From CAMDHY01 sp046156265 (GTDB taxonomy: Bacteria; Pseudomonadota; Alphaproteobacteria; Rhizobiales; Segnochrobactraceae), in the NCBI RefSeq assembly GCF_046156265.1, contig NZ_JAWDIR010000005.1, positions 17,661 through 81,660 of the forward strand: a stretch of 64,000 bases of DNA, read 5' to 3'. How positions within the stretch are numbered: the first letter of the stretch is position 1; each line of letters starts with the position of its first letter. The position numbers were made by a program, and so were the translations under genes. Shown piece after piece: positions 45,364 to 55,649 of this stretch. The notes below the pieces were generated by a model. The model was not told where the DNA came from. It did not search any database and saw only the letters and a program-made list of their open reading frames with translations.

Positions 45364-45721
45364 GTTTCTGACCGGTCGCCGCGTTCTCGTCGTCGAAGAT
45401 GAAGTGCTGATCCTGATGATGATCGAAGAGATGCTCGCCGACCTCGGTTGCGAGTCCATCGCCTCCGCCTCGATGGCCGCCACCGCGGTCGCCATGGTCG
45501 AAGCCGACGCCTTCGACGTCGCGATGCTCGACATGAACCTCAATGGCAAGAGCAGCCTGCCCGTCGCCAGGGCGCTCGCGGTGCGCGGCGTGCCCTTCGT
45601 CTTTTCGACTGGCAACAGCGTCGATGACGTGTGGGACGGCTTCGCGGACCGGCCCGTGCTCAGGAAGCCGTTCCGGTTCGAGGAACTGGCCGGGTCATTG
45701 ACCCGGGCTCTCGCCGGCTGA
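45356..45721 (+). CDS. Single-domain response regulator paired with the HWE kinase
   Basis: 121 residues. A CheY-type receiver only: acidic E14-D15, phosphoacceptor D59 in AMLDMNLNG, and Lys in VLRKPFRFEEL. It overlaps the kinase gene by 8 bp, so the two are translationally coupled. With no output domain it probably passes phosphate on or acts by protein contact, as in alphaproteobacterial stress-response branches. Confidence 0.9.
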   Translation: MDRFLTGRRVLVVEDEVLILMMIEEMLADLGCESIASASMAATAVAMVEADAFDVAMLDMNLNGKSSLPVARALAVRGVPFVFSTGNSVDDVWDGFADRPVLRKPFRFEELAGSLTRALAG

Positions 45722-45931
45722 GAGTCCGGCGGGTGCGGAGAGCCGTCGTTCCGGGCTTCGGGTGCGGCGGATAGGGGGCGTGCGGCTCGGACGAGGCAAC
45801 CGCATCGCCGACTGCCGCGGGACGTGCGACCCCTGATCCTGGCCGTGGGGCCGCCGCCGCCCTTTACAGCCGACCGCCCGCCGCCGCACGCTGACGCCTC
45901 CCGGCCCCCCTGTCTCGGTGAGTGCGATCCC

Positions 45932-46855
45932 ATGCGTGATCCCGACCCCCGCGAGCCCTATCCCCGCGATCTCGTCGGCTACGGCCGCACGCCGCCGAAC
46001 CCCGAGTGGCCGGGCGGCGCCCGTGTCGCCGTGCAGGTCGTGCTGAACTACGAGGAGGGCGGAGAAAACGCCGTCATCCACGGCGACGCCGCCTCGGAAG
46101 CCTTCCTGTCCGACATCGTCGGCGCCGCGCCGTGGCCGGGCCAGCGCCACATGAACATGGAGTCGATCTACGAATACGGCTCGCGGGCCGGCTTCTGGAG
46201 GATCTGGCGGCTGTTCACCCGCCTCGGCCTGCCGCTCACGGTCTACGGCGTCGCCACCGCGCTCGCCCGCAATCCCGAGGCCGTCGCCGCCATGAAGGAG
46301 GCCGGCTGGGAGATCGCCTCGCACGGCCTCAAGTGGATCGAATACAAGGATTTTTCGCGCGAGGACGAAGCGGCCCACATGGCCGAGGCGATCCGGCTGC
46401 ACACGGAAGTGACCGGCGAGCGACCGCTCGGCTGGTACACCGGCCGCTGCTCGGAACAGACCACGGGCCTCGTGATGGAGGAGGGCGGCTTCCTCTACTC
46501 GTCCGATTCCTACGCCGACGACCTGCCCTACTGGATCGAGGGGCCGAAGGGCCCCCACCTCGTCATCCCCTACACCCTCGAGGCGAACGACATGCGCTAC
46601 GCCTCGAACGGCTACGTGACGGGCGACGACTTCTTCCACTACCTGCGCGACAGCTTCGACGTGCTCTACGCCGAGGGGGCGGAGGCGCCGAAGATGATGT
46701 CGATCGGCCTCCACTGCCGCCTGATCGGCCGCCCTGGCAAGATCTCCGGCCTGATGAAGTTCCTCGACCATGTCGCAAAGCACGACCGCGTCTGGGTGCC
46801 GCGGCGCGTGGACGTGGCGCGGCATTGGATGAAGGTGCATCCGGCGCGGGGGTAG
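45932..46855 (+). CDS. Allantoinase-like polysaccharide deacetylase family protein (PuuE type)
   Basis: 307 residues from ATG 45932. A NodB-homology deacetylase fold with the PuuE-specific opening PRDLVGYGRTPPNPEWPGGARVAV, VVLNYEEGGEN, EIASHGLKWI and GLHCRLIGRPGKI. PuuE enzymes open allantoin to allantoate in purine degradation. No other urate genes are nearby, so the family role is assumed. The 210 bp upstream hold no gene. Confidence 0.88.
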   Translation: MRDPDPREPYPRDLVGYGRTPPNPEWPGGARVAVQVVLNYEEGGENAVIHGDAASEAFLSDIVGAAPWPGQRHMNMESIYEYGSRAGFWRIWRLFTRLGLPLTVYGVATALARNPEAVAAMKEAGWEIASHGLKWIEYKDFSREDEAAHMAEAIRLHTEVTGERPLGWYTGRCSEQTTGLVMEEGGFLYSSDSYADDLPYWIEGPKGPHLVIPYTLEANDMRYASNGYVTGDDFFHYLRDSFDVLYAEGAEAPKMMSIGLHCRLIGRPGKISGLMKFLDHVAKHDRVWVPRRVDVARHWMKVHPARG

Positions 46856-46898
46856 GGGGGCGCTGCCTGGTCCGCGTGTTTTATGGTATGAGTGCCCG

Positions 46899-47207
46899 AT
46901 GATTACCGTCGACGAAACAAGACCTCTTTCTCCCGCACTCGCTGCAGCTGTCGAAGCTGTTCTGCGCCCGAAGCTGGCGCCCTACGGCCTGACGTCTTTG
47001 CAGATCACGCCTGGCTTCGACCACGATGGTGATCCAGTCCTGTTTATCGATGGGGAGTACACGTTGACGAGTACGCCCGTTGATGCTCGCGTTTTGCTGG
47101 CTCTCATCTCGGACGTGCGAGACGTCCTGTCGGCGGGAGGCGAATTCCGCTATCCGCATATTCGGCATCACTTCGCTGACGACCAGCCGGTGCGCCGCTC
47201 TTCATGA
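46899..47207 (+). CDS. Hypothetical protein, partner of a HEPN-domain protein
   Basis: 102 residues. Not recognised. It has an N-terminal helix (LSPALAAAVEAVLRPKLA), a strand pair around LQITPGFDHDGDPVLFIDGEY, and a C-terminal helix ending in His- and Arg-rich residues. It has no nucleotidyltransferase GSxxxxD motif, so it is not a standard MNT antitoxin. The stop overlaps the next ATG by 4 bp. Codons are less GC-rich than in flanking genes, consistent with later arrival. Possibly the antitoxin of a two-gene module. Confidence 0.65.
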   Translation: MITVDETRPLSPALAAAVEAVLRPKLAPYGLTSLQITPGFDHDGDPVLFIDGEYTLTSTPVDARVLLALISDVRDVLSAGGEFRYPHIRHHFADDQPVRRSS

Positions 47208-47665
47208 AGCGGCCGCAGCTCCTGGATGCTGCGGATTTACTGGCGCACGCGAACGTCGGCAGGCCGGTCCAGGCCTTCCTCAAGCGAGCCATCAGCACGG
47301 CATACTACGCGGCCTTCGATGCTCTAGCCTCCGAGTGCGCGAACACCCTCATTTCGAGCGAGGCCAGAAGAACGACGCGGGCGTGGGCGCAGGTGTACCG
47401 CGCCCTCGACCATGGAACGGCGAAAGTGGCTTGTCTGCAGGCCGGGCTGCGCGGATTCCCAATCGAGATCGTCAACTTCGCGGACGCCTTCGTGCGCCTG
47501 CAGGAAGCGCGGCACGACGCGGACTACGATCCGCTGAGCAAGTTCAGCCGGTCGGAGGCGGTCGCATTGATCGAGCTGTCGGAAGCCGGCATCCGCAGCC
47601 TCCGGCAAGCCGACGCCCCGCACCGCCGCGCCTTCGTCGCCTGGGTGCTGCTGAAGCGGCGGTGA
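47204..47665 (+). CDS. HEPN-domain protein
   Basis: 153 residues. The opening helices with KRAISTAYYAAFDALASE are typical of UPF0332-type HEPN domains. A candidate RNase motif R98-x5-H104 lies in RLQEARHDADYDP, where R-x4-6-H is the HEPN catalytic pattern. HEPN proteins in such pairs are often RNA-cleaving toxins. It is translationally coupled to the 102-residue partner by ATGA. The activity is inference from the motif and arrangement. Confidence 0.7.
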   Translation: MKRPQLLDAADLLAHANVGRPVQAFLKRAISTAYYAAFDALASECANTLISSEARRTTRAWAQVYRALDHGTAKVACLQAGLRGFPIEIVNFADAFVRLQEARHDADYDPLSKFSRSEAVALIELSEAGIRSLRQADAPHRRAFVAWVLLKRR

Positions 47666-47684
47666 GGCTGCGGGAGGCTACCCC

Positions 47685-47921
47685 TCACAAGTTGCCCGAG
47701 AGATCGTCGAAGAAGGCCTTGTCGGCGATCTCGCCGCCATCCGGGAGCGCGCGATATCGCTCAACGATCGGCCGCAGGCGCACGGACAGAGGGCGCGCGC
47801 CCTCGCTGCGCCGGTCGCACCCGCAGGGGGCGCGGATGGCGTCGGTCGGACCCTCGCGCCCGGCGGAGGCGAGCTTGCCGTCGGGGGTATCCACTTGCCC
47901 GTCGGGTTCGGGGATGACCAT
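47685..47921 (-). CDS. Small hypothetical protein
   Basis: 78 residues from ATG 47921, with GGGAG about 11 nt upstream. Third codon positions are mostly G or C, as in real genes of this genome, more so than in the overlapping plus-strand frame. The product is hydrophilic, has a C-x-C pair in its middle and ends PDGGEIADKAFFDDLSGNL. It is convergent with the HEPN gene. I do not recognise the family; an antitoxin-like role is only a guess. Confidence 0.45.
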   Translation of the reverse strand: MVIPEPDGQVDTPDGKLASAGREGPTDAIRAPCGCDRRSEGARPLSVRLRPIVERYRALPDGGEIADKAFFDDLSGNL

Positions 47922-48081
47922 GTGGCAAGGCTCCCTGTTTCTCTCACTTGGTAGCGATTGGCCTCGCTGGGGACAATCGACGCCTGATCCCTCCGGTGAC
48001 ATCTTCCTGCCGGACGGCGTGGCGATGCTTGCCGTGTTCCGCTGGGCGCGGCCGCCCGCCATCGATTGGGAGAGCCAAAGC

Positions 48082-49113
48082 GTGACCGACCGTCCGTTCA
48101 TCGCCCGTCGCCTGCCTTTCGTGGCTCTCCTGGTTTGCTTCGCTTCCGCCGCCACCGCCGAGCCTGCCGCCCCACCCCCCGCCTTCCGCCTCCCCATCGA
48201 CTGCCCCGACGGCCTCTCCTGTCCCGTCCAGAACTACTTCGACCGCGCCGACGGCCCGGAGGTGCTCGACTATGCCTGCGGCGCCATGAGCTATGACGGC
48301 CACGACGGCACCGACTTCCGCCTGCCGACGGTCGCCGCGATGGAAGCCGGCGTGCCCGTGGTGGCCGCCGCCGCCGGCACCGTGCTGCGCATGCGCGACG
48401 GCATCGAGAACCACGACGGCTCGGACGCCGCCGTCGCCGCCTCGGTGGCGGAGGGCCGCGAGTGCGGCAACGGCCTCGTCGTCGATCTCGGCGGTGGCTG
48501 GGAGACGCAATACTGCCACCTGTCGCCCGGCCTCGCCGTGAAGGAAGGCGACACCGTCGCCGTCGGGACAAAGCTCGGCAATGTGGGCATGACCGGCGCC
48601 GCCGCCTTCCCCCACGTCCACTTCGAGGTCCGCCACGACGGCCTCTCGCTCGATCCCTTCCGGCCCGATCCGGCCGCCGCCTGCGGCGTCGCGCCGACGG
48701 CCACGCTGTGGGCGCCGGACGCTGGCGGCGGCCATGCCGACGATCTCGCCTACGTGAGCCCGCGCCTCCTCAATGCCGGCTTCGCCGCCGGCCCGGTGAC
48801 GATGGCGGCGATCGACGCCGACATCGCCACCACGCCGCCCGGCGCCGACGCGCCGGCGCTCGTCTTCTTCACCCGCGCCATCGGCCTCAAGGGCGGCGAC
48901 GTGCAGACGCTGACGCTTCTTGCCCCGGACGGCACGGTGATCGCCGAGCAGACCGCCGACCCGCTCGACCGCGACAAGGCGCAGTGGATGATCTTCACCG
49001 GCCGCAAGCGCCGCGGCGACGCCTGGCCGTCCGGCGAATACCGCGGCCGCTACACCGTCGAGCGCGCCGGCGCGACCGTGCTCACGGCGGAGCGGACCTT
49101 CGTCATCCCCTGA
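48082..49113 (+). CDS. M23 family metallopeptidase
   Basis: 343 residues from GTG 48082, with GGGAG upstream. A signal peptide (LPFVALLVCFASAATA) precedes a LytM/M23 domain with zinc ligands H74-x3-D78 in YDGHDGTDF and H178-x-H180 in FPHVHFEV; H146 in YCHLSPG may be catalytic. An extra Ig-like C-terminal domain (about residues 220-343) follows. Periplasmic peptidoglycan endopeptidase or a regulator of one. Confidence 0.88.
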   Translation: MTDRPFIARRLPFVALLVCFASAATAEPAAPPPAFRLPIDCPDGLSCPVQNYFDRADGPEVLDYACGAMSYDGHDGTDFRLPTVAAMEAGVPVVAAAAGTVLRMRDGIENHDGSDAAVAASVAEGRECGNGLVVDLGGGWETQYCHLSPGLAVKEGDTVAVGTKLGNVGMTGAAAFPHVHFEVRHDGLSLDPFRPDPAAACGVAPTATLWAPDAGGGHADDLAYVSPRLLNAGFAAGPVTMAAIDADIATTPPGADAPALVFFTRAIGLKGGDVQTLTLLAPDGTVIAEQTADPLDRDKAQWMIFTGRKRRGDAWPSGEYRGRYTVERAGATVLTAERTFVIP

Positions 49114-49376
49114 GGCGGTGGCGGGGCGGCGCACCTGGCCGTGCTGCTGCCGATCCCGCAGCGGCCAGTTTGGAACGGTTGGATTCGCATTCTCCCGATC
49201 CGCCTTGGCGGGGCGCAACCTTTCGCGCTGGCCCGCCCCCAGGGCATCGGAATTCTTTTCCCTCTGGCGCTCTCCCCCGAGAATGACGTTCGCCGCGGAT
49301 TGCCGGCCGGGCTCCTACTTCTGAGGTCCGGTCGGCGGCTCCCGCAGCAGCCGATGTCGCTCCCGAAGGACGCCCT

Positions 49377-50831
49377 ATGTCGTCGCCCGCCGCCTCCGTC
49401 TCCCACCGCCTCGCCGTCTTCCCGGCCTTCTACAAGGTCGCCGGTCGGCGCGTGCTGCTGGTCGGCGGCGGCCACGAGGCGCCGGCGAAGCTGAGGCTGC
49501 TCGCCGAGACGGAGGCCGTCCTTCTCGTCGTGGCAGTCGATCCCTCCGAGGAGCTTATCGACACTGCCGCCGCCGTCGGCGCCACCCTCGAGGCCCGCGC
49601 CTTCGCTCCCGCCGATCTCGACGGTGCAGCGCTCGCCTTCGTCGCCACCGGCGACGAGGCCGCCGATGCCGCCATCGCGGCTGCCGCCCGCGCCGCCGGC
49701 GTGCCGGTCAATGTCGTCGACCGGCCGGAGCTCTGCGACTTCTACGTTCCCGCCATCGTCAACCGCGCCCCCGTCGCGGTCGCCATCGGCTCGACCGGCA
49801 CCGGCCCGGTGCTCGCCCGGCACATCCGCGCCCGCATCGAGGCGATGCTGCCGCCCGAGACCGGCGCGCTCGCCCGCCTCGCCCAGTCCTTCCGCGGCAC
49901 CGTCGCCCGCGTCATCCCGGACGCCGACGGCAAGCGCCGCTTCTGGGCCCGCTTCTTCTCGGGCGCCGTCGCCGACCGCGTCTATGCCGGTCAGGAGCGC
50001 GAGGCCCGCGCTGAGGCCGCCCGCCTCCTCAACGGCACGCAGGACGACGCCGGCTTCGTCTGGCTGGTCGGGGCCGGCCCCGGCGCCGAGGACCTCTTGA
50101 CGCTGCGCGCCCAGCGCCTGCTGCAGGAGGCCGACGTCATCGTCCACGACCGCCTCGTGCCGGCCGCTGTGGTGGCGATGGGCCGCCGCGACGCCGAGCG
50201 CATCTCCGTCGGCAAGGCGAAGGGCGCCCACTCCGTCCCGCAGGACAGGATCAACGACCTGCTGGTGGAACTCGGCCGTGAGGGCAAGCGCGTCGTCCGC
50301 CTGAAGGCCGGCGACCCGCTCGTCTTCGGCCGCACCGGCGAGGAGATGGCGGCGCTGAAGGCGGCCGGCATCGCCCACGCCGTCGTCCCGGGGGTGACAG
50401 CGGCGGTGGCCGCCGCCGCCTCGATCCGCCTGCCGCTGACGCTGCGCGGCGTCGCCTCCAGCCTCGTCTTCGCCACCGGCCACGACCGCGACGGCGAGAC
50501 GCTTCCGGGCTGGGCGGGCCTCGCGCTCTCGGGTGCCACCGTCGCCGTCTACATGGGCAAGACGGTCGCCGCCGCCGTCGCCGAACGCCTGGTCGAGGCC
50601 GGCCTCTCGCCCGCGACCCCGGTCGCGGCCATCGAGAACGCCAGCCAGTCGGGTGAGCGCGTGCTCGCCGGCACCGTCGCCGATCTCGCGGCCCTCGCCG
50701 GCCGCGACGACGTCGCCGGCCCCGTCCTCATCGTCGTCGGCGACGTCGTCGCCCACGCCGACCTCTCCACCGCCGAACGGCTCACCGCAGCCCCGGCGTC
50801 CCCCCGCTTCGCCGCCTTCGCGGCCGCCTGA
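49377..50831 (+). CDS. cysG: Siroheme synthase (multifunctional CysG)
   Basis: 484 residues. The N-terminal half (about 1-205) is the precorrin-2 dehydrogenase/ferrochelatase with GRRVLLVGGGHEAPAKLRLL. The C-terminal half (about 218-465) is uroporphyrinogen-III methyltransferase with VWLVGAGPGAEDLLTLRA, VVRLKAGDPLVFGR and GVTAAVAAAA. It makes siroheme for the sulfite reductase two genes downstream. The 263 bp upstream hold no gene but contain the palindrome CCGCCTTGGCGG at 49200-49211. Confidence 0.95.
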   Translation: MSSPAASVSHRLAVFPAFYKVAGRRVLLVGGGHEAPAKLRLLAETEAVLLVVAVDPSEELIDTAAAVGATLEARAFAPADLDGAALAFVATGDEAADAAIAAAARAAGVPVNVVDRPELCDFYVPAIVNRAPVAVAIGSTGTGPVLARHIRARIEAMLPPETGALARLAQSFRGTVARVIPDADGKRRFWARFFSGAVADRVYAGQEREARAEAARLLNGTQDDAGFVWLVGAGPGAEDLLTLRAQRLLQEADVIVHDRLVPAAVVAMGRRDAERISVGKAKGAHSVPQDRINDLLVELGREGKRVVRLKAGDPLVFGRTGEEMAALKAAGIAHAVVPGVTAAVAAAASIRLPLTLRGVASSLVFATGHDRDGETLPGWAGLALSGATVAVYMGKTVAAAVAERLVEAGLSPATPVAAIENASQSGERVLAGTVADLAALAGRDDVAGPVLIVVGDVVAHADLSTAERLTAAPASPRFAAFAAA

Positions 50832-50850
50832 AATTCCGAAGGAGAACGCC

Positions 50851-51180
50851 ATGCAGAAGGCCGCTGCTTCGACGCTGCAGACGATCACCGCCAACCGTCT
50901 TTCGGACGGCATCGTCGTCTTCCTTGGCGCCCACGACCGCTGGGTCGAGCGCATCTCGGAAGCCCGCGTCTTCGAGGGCCCCGAGGCGATCGCCGCGGCC
51001 ACCGCCGTCGGCGAGGCGGCCAACCGCGCCCGCATCATCCTCGGCCCCTATGCGATCGACGTCACCACGGGCCCGCGCGGCCCGGTGCCGGTACGCTTCC
51101 GCGAGAAGATCCGCGCCTTCGGCCCGACCGCCCGCACCGACGTCGTCGCCCCCGCCTTCGGCGAATCCGTCGCGGCGTGA
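50851..51180 (+). CDS. DUF2849 protein of the sulfite-reductase operon
   Basis: 109 residues; AAGGAG precedes ATG 50851. Compact, with TITANRLSDGIVVFLGAHDRW near the start and GPYAIDVTTGPRGPVPVRFREKIRAFGPTART near the end. It lies between cysG and cysI in many alphaproteobacteria. Function is unknown; the position suggests a role in sulfite reductase maturation or electron delivery. Confidence 0.87.
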   Translation: MQKAAASTLQTITANRLSDGIVVFLGAHDRWVERISEARVFEGPEAIAAATAVGEAANRARIILGPYAIDVTTGPRGPVPVRFREKIRAFGPTARTDVVAPAFGESVAA

Positions 51181-51213
51181 GCGGCCGCCCGAGACCCTGA
51201 CAGGACAACACTG

Positions 51214-52858
<1,645 letters not shown>

Positions 52859-52872
<14 letters not shown>

Positions 52873-53653
52873 ATACGCGATCGCCGAGCCGGTGCCCCAG
52901 GGTTCGTCCCTCGCGGCGCCGACCGACGTCGAGGCTCTCGCCCGCATCCGGGCCGAGCAGTTGGAAGCGGCCCACGGCGGTCTCTCCGCCGAGGCGACGC
53001 TCGACCTCGCCATCCACACCCTGTTTCCGAGCCGCATCGCGCTCGTCTCGAGCTTCGGTGCGGACGCCGCGGTAATGCTGAAGCTCGTCGCCGACGTCGA
53101 CCCCTCGACGCCGGTGATCTTCCTCGAGACCGGCAAGCACTTCCCGGAGACGCTGCGCCATCGTGACCGGCTGATCTCCCGGCTGGGCCTCACCGACGTG
53201 CGCTCGGTGAAGCCGGACCCGGCGCGGCTCGCGGAGCTCGACGCCGAGGGCGGCCTCTGGCTCAAGAACCCCAACCTCTGCTGCCAGATCCGCAAGGTGG
53301 AGCCGCTCGCCCGCGCGCTCGACGGTTTCGACGCCTGGATCACCGGTCGCAAGCGCTTCCAGTCGGCCGGCCGCGACGGGCTCGCCCGCTTCGAAGTCGA
53401 GGCGTCGCGCATCAAGGTGAACCCGGTCGCCGAATGGTCGCGCGCCGACCTCGAGGCCTATGCGGCCCTGCACGACCTGCCGGCCCACCCGCTGGTCGCC
53501 CAGGGCTTCCCGTCGATCGGCTGCATGCCCTGCACCGACCGCGTGGCGGTGGGCGAGGACGAGCGCTCCGGCCGCTGGCGCGGCAGCGAGAAAACGGAAT
53601 GCGGCATCCACCTCGGCCTCGTCGGCCGCGAGGCGGATGGCAGCGGCATCTGA
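52859..53653 (+). CDS. cysH: Assimilatory adenylyl-sulfate (APS) reductase
   Basis: 264 residues, starting inside the cysI end. The adenylyl-sulfate binding loop is ALVSSFGADAAVML and the catalytic Cys is C248 in ECGIH. Two extra cysteine pairs, C141-C142 (LCCQIRK) and C222-x2-C225 (GCMPC), bind a 4Fe-4S cluster and mark the APS-using rather than PAPS-using type. It supplies sulfite to CysI. Confidence 0.93.
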
Positions 53654-53663
53654 GGGAAAGACC

Positions 53664-54239
53664 ATGAGTGCCGATGCCATCGCATCGCCGGCAGCCGCCG
53701 GCTCGACCCCGGCCGAGGTTTCTGGTGCCGGCGCGGACGTCTTCCGCGACGGCCGATTCGAGCCGGACGACTGGGTGACCCTCGATGCCGTCGCGCCGAT
53801 CCCGGAGGAGGGCAAGGCGTTCCTGCCCTTCGCCCGCTGGCTCGCCGAGCGCGAGGCATTGGCCGGCGACAGCCGTCCCCTCGGCGTCGTGGTGAAGCCG
53901 GGGGACGACCCGGAGAAACTCGCGCCCGATCTCGACCGGCTGGCGGCGATCGCCATCGACTTCCCGGCCTTCACCGATGGCCGCGGCTTCTCCTACGCCC
54001 GCGTCCTGCGCGAGCACCTCGGCTATCGGGGCGAGTTGCGGGCCGTCGGCAACGTGCTGCTCGACCAGATCCCGCTGATGATCCGCTGCGGCGTCGATGC
54101 CTTCGTCGTCACCCACCAGCCGACGCGCGCCCGCCTCTCGAAGGGCGACACGGCCGAGGTCGAGCTCTACACCCAGCCCGTCGGCCGTCCGGAAATGCCG
54201 GCCGGCACCCGCCCCTGGACCCGCCGCAAGGCGGTGTAG
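53664..54239 (+). CDS. DUF934 protein of the sulfate-reduction operon
   Basis: 191 residues, starting 10 bp after cysH with GAGGGAAAG upstream. The family core is visible: FPAFTDGRGFSYARVLREHLGYRGELRAVGNVLLDQIPLMIRCG. Always found beside cysI or cysH in this group; its activity is not known. The C-terminus is Arg/Pro-rich. Last gene of the operon. Confidence 0.9.
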   Translation: MSADAIASPAAAGSTPAEVSGAGADVFRDGRFEPDDWVTLDAVAPIPEEGKAFLPFARWLAEREALAGDSRPLGVVVKPGDDPEKLAPDLDRLAAIAIDFPAFTDGRGFSYARVLREHLGYRGELRAVGNVLLDQIPLMIRCGVDAFVVTHQPTRARLSKGDTAEVELYTQPVGRPEMPAGTRPWTRRKAV

Positions 54240-54273
54240 GAGGGGTAAGGCGCCACGAGTCGGAGCGCGAGAG

Positions 54274-54450
54274 GTCGACCTCTAACCCTCCCCCTGTGGG
54301 AGGGTCGGGCCGCGCAGCGGACCGGGGAGGGCGCCGTCGGCGCAGCCGGCGGCGTGCGGCGCTTCGACAGGTGATACCGTCGTCCGCGGCGCTGCGCGCC
54401 GCTCCCCTCCGGCCAGCTTTGCCGGCCACCTCCCCTACGAGGGGGGAAAG
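54274..54450. repeat. Dispersed intergenic repeat, copy 1
   Basis: About 177 bp, opening GTCGACCTCT and containing CCCTCCCCCTGTGGGAGGG near one end and CCACCTCCCCTACGAGGGG near the other, with a GC-rich core. It is nearly identical to copy 2, 288 bp to the right. The 505-bp space between DUF934 and the convergent Tat-signal gene consists mainly of these copies. No gene is supported inside. Confidence 0.85.
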
Positions 54451-54561
54451 ACGCCCTCATCCGCCCTTCGGGCACCCTCTCCCGCAAGCGGGAGAAGGGA
54501 ACAGCGCGCAAGGCACCGGGTAGGGCAGCGCGCTCGCGCGCAGCTTCACGCCATTCGTCGC

Positions 54562-54742
54562 GTCGACCTCCCACCCTCCCCCTGTGGAAGGGTCGGGCCG
54601 CGAAGCGGTCCGGGGAGGGCGCCGTCGGCGCAGCCGGCGGCGTGCGGCGGTTGAGAGAAATCGCTGGCTTCGCTGCGGCGCTCGCGCGCCGCCCCCTCCG
54701 GCCGGCTTTGCCGGCCACCTCCCCCACGAGGGGGGAGGGGAA
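54562..54742. repeat. Dispersed intergenic repeat, copy 2
   Basis: About 181 bp, same order of blocks as copy 1 with scattered mismatches. Between the copies lies a further short hairpin (TCTCCCGC-AA-GCGGGAGA). The end near 54742 abuts the stop of the 86-residue gene at 54745. Outer blocks resemble the inverted repeat at 27670. Confidence 0.85.
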
Positions 54743-54744
54743 GC

Positions 54745-55005
54745 TCAGCCGCCGGCGAAGCGGATGCCGGCGCGGACCTCGCCAATTGCCTGGCTGGTCA
54801 GTTCGAGAGCCCGGGCCCGGTGCCCGCCCTTGCCGGTGTTGGCCCGCTGCAGGAAGCGGCGCGCGTCTTCCAGCGCGGCCAGCGCATTGCGCATGTTCGG
54901 CTGATTGGCCTCCGCGTCATCGGTCGTTGCGGCGACGGCGGCGATGCCGAGCGTCAGGGCGGCGGCCGAAGCGAAGGCGTCACGGCGGGTCACGGTGTCC
55001 GTCAT
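54745..55005 (-). CDS. Small secreted protein with Tat-like signal, paralogue A
   Basis: 86 residues. The N-terminus TRRDAFASAAALTLGIAAVAA looks like a twin-arginine signal. The mature part is helical and charged: NMRNALAALEDARRFLQRANTGKGGHRARAL, ending GIRFAGG. It is a clear paralogue of the gene at 55191 (same length, most residues shared). Function unknown; the KGGHR element is strictly shared. A GC-rich repeat abuts the 3' end. Confidence 0.8.
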   Translation of the reverse strand: MTDTVTRRDAFASAAALTLGIAAVAATTDDAEANQPNMRNALAALEDARRFLQRANTGKGGHRARALELTSQAIGEVRAGIRFAGG

Positions 55006-55190
55006 TCTTCTCTTTCCCTTGCTAGCTGGCCCGTCGCGCGGGCCGTTTCAGTCTCCGGTGGTCGGTCTAGGCACGAACTCGGCCCTGGCGACGCGGACGG
55101 CAGCGCCCACGTCGCCGGTACCCTGGCGCATCAAATCCCCCTCCCGACGCGCGGGAGGGAGGAAGCCGGACACGCCCCTGCCTTCGATGC

Positions 55191-55451
55191 TCAGCTGTTG
55201 GCGAACTTGATGCCCTGCTTCACTTCGGAGATCGCCTCGTCGATGAGCCGGATGGCCGCGGCGCGGTGACCGCCCTTGCCAGTGTTCGCCTGCTCGAGCC
55301 AGCGCTTGGCGTCCTGCAGCGAGGCGAGCGCATTGCGCATGTTCGGCTGGTCGGCGAGCGCCTCGCCGGGGGCAGCGGCCACGGCGGCGACGCCGACGGC
55401 GAGGGCGGCGGCGGACGCGAAGGCGTCGCGGCGGGTGATCTTGTCCGTCAT
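55191..55451 (-). CDS. Small secreted protein with Tat-like signal, paralogue B
   Basis: 86 residues from ATG 55451; the open frame extends further upstream without support. Same plan as paralogue A: ITRRDAFASAAALAVGV signal, then QPNMRNALASLQDAKRWLEQ and KGGHR, ending GIKFANS. Tandem duplication, 185 bp apart and each with its own leader. Likely a small periplasmic helical protein. I recognise the family as recurring in proteobacteria but not its role. Confidence 0.8.
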   Translation of the reverse strand: MTDKITRRDAFASAAALAVGVAAVAAAPGEALADQPNMRNALASLQDAKRWLEQANTGKGGHRAAAIRLIDEAISEVKQGIKFANS

Positions 55452-55649
55452 GGCTGCGGTCCCGTGCAATGGCGCCCCTCCTGGCGGGGCGATCCGGATT
55501 CTAGCGCTTGGCCTCGCGACGTCGATGTCGCCGAGTTGTGAACGGGTGAACCGCGCTGTCGCGCGGCGCTTCCGTGCGCACTTTGGGGGAGTTCGCCCAG
55601 CCGGTAAAGCCGGAGCGAGCGCGCCGGCGGAGACCGGGCGCCGCACCCT

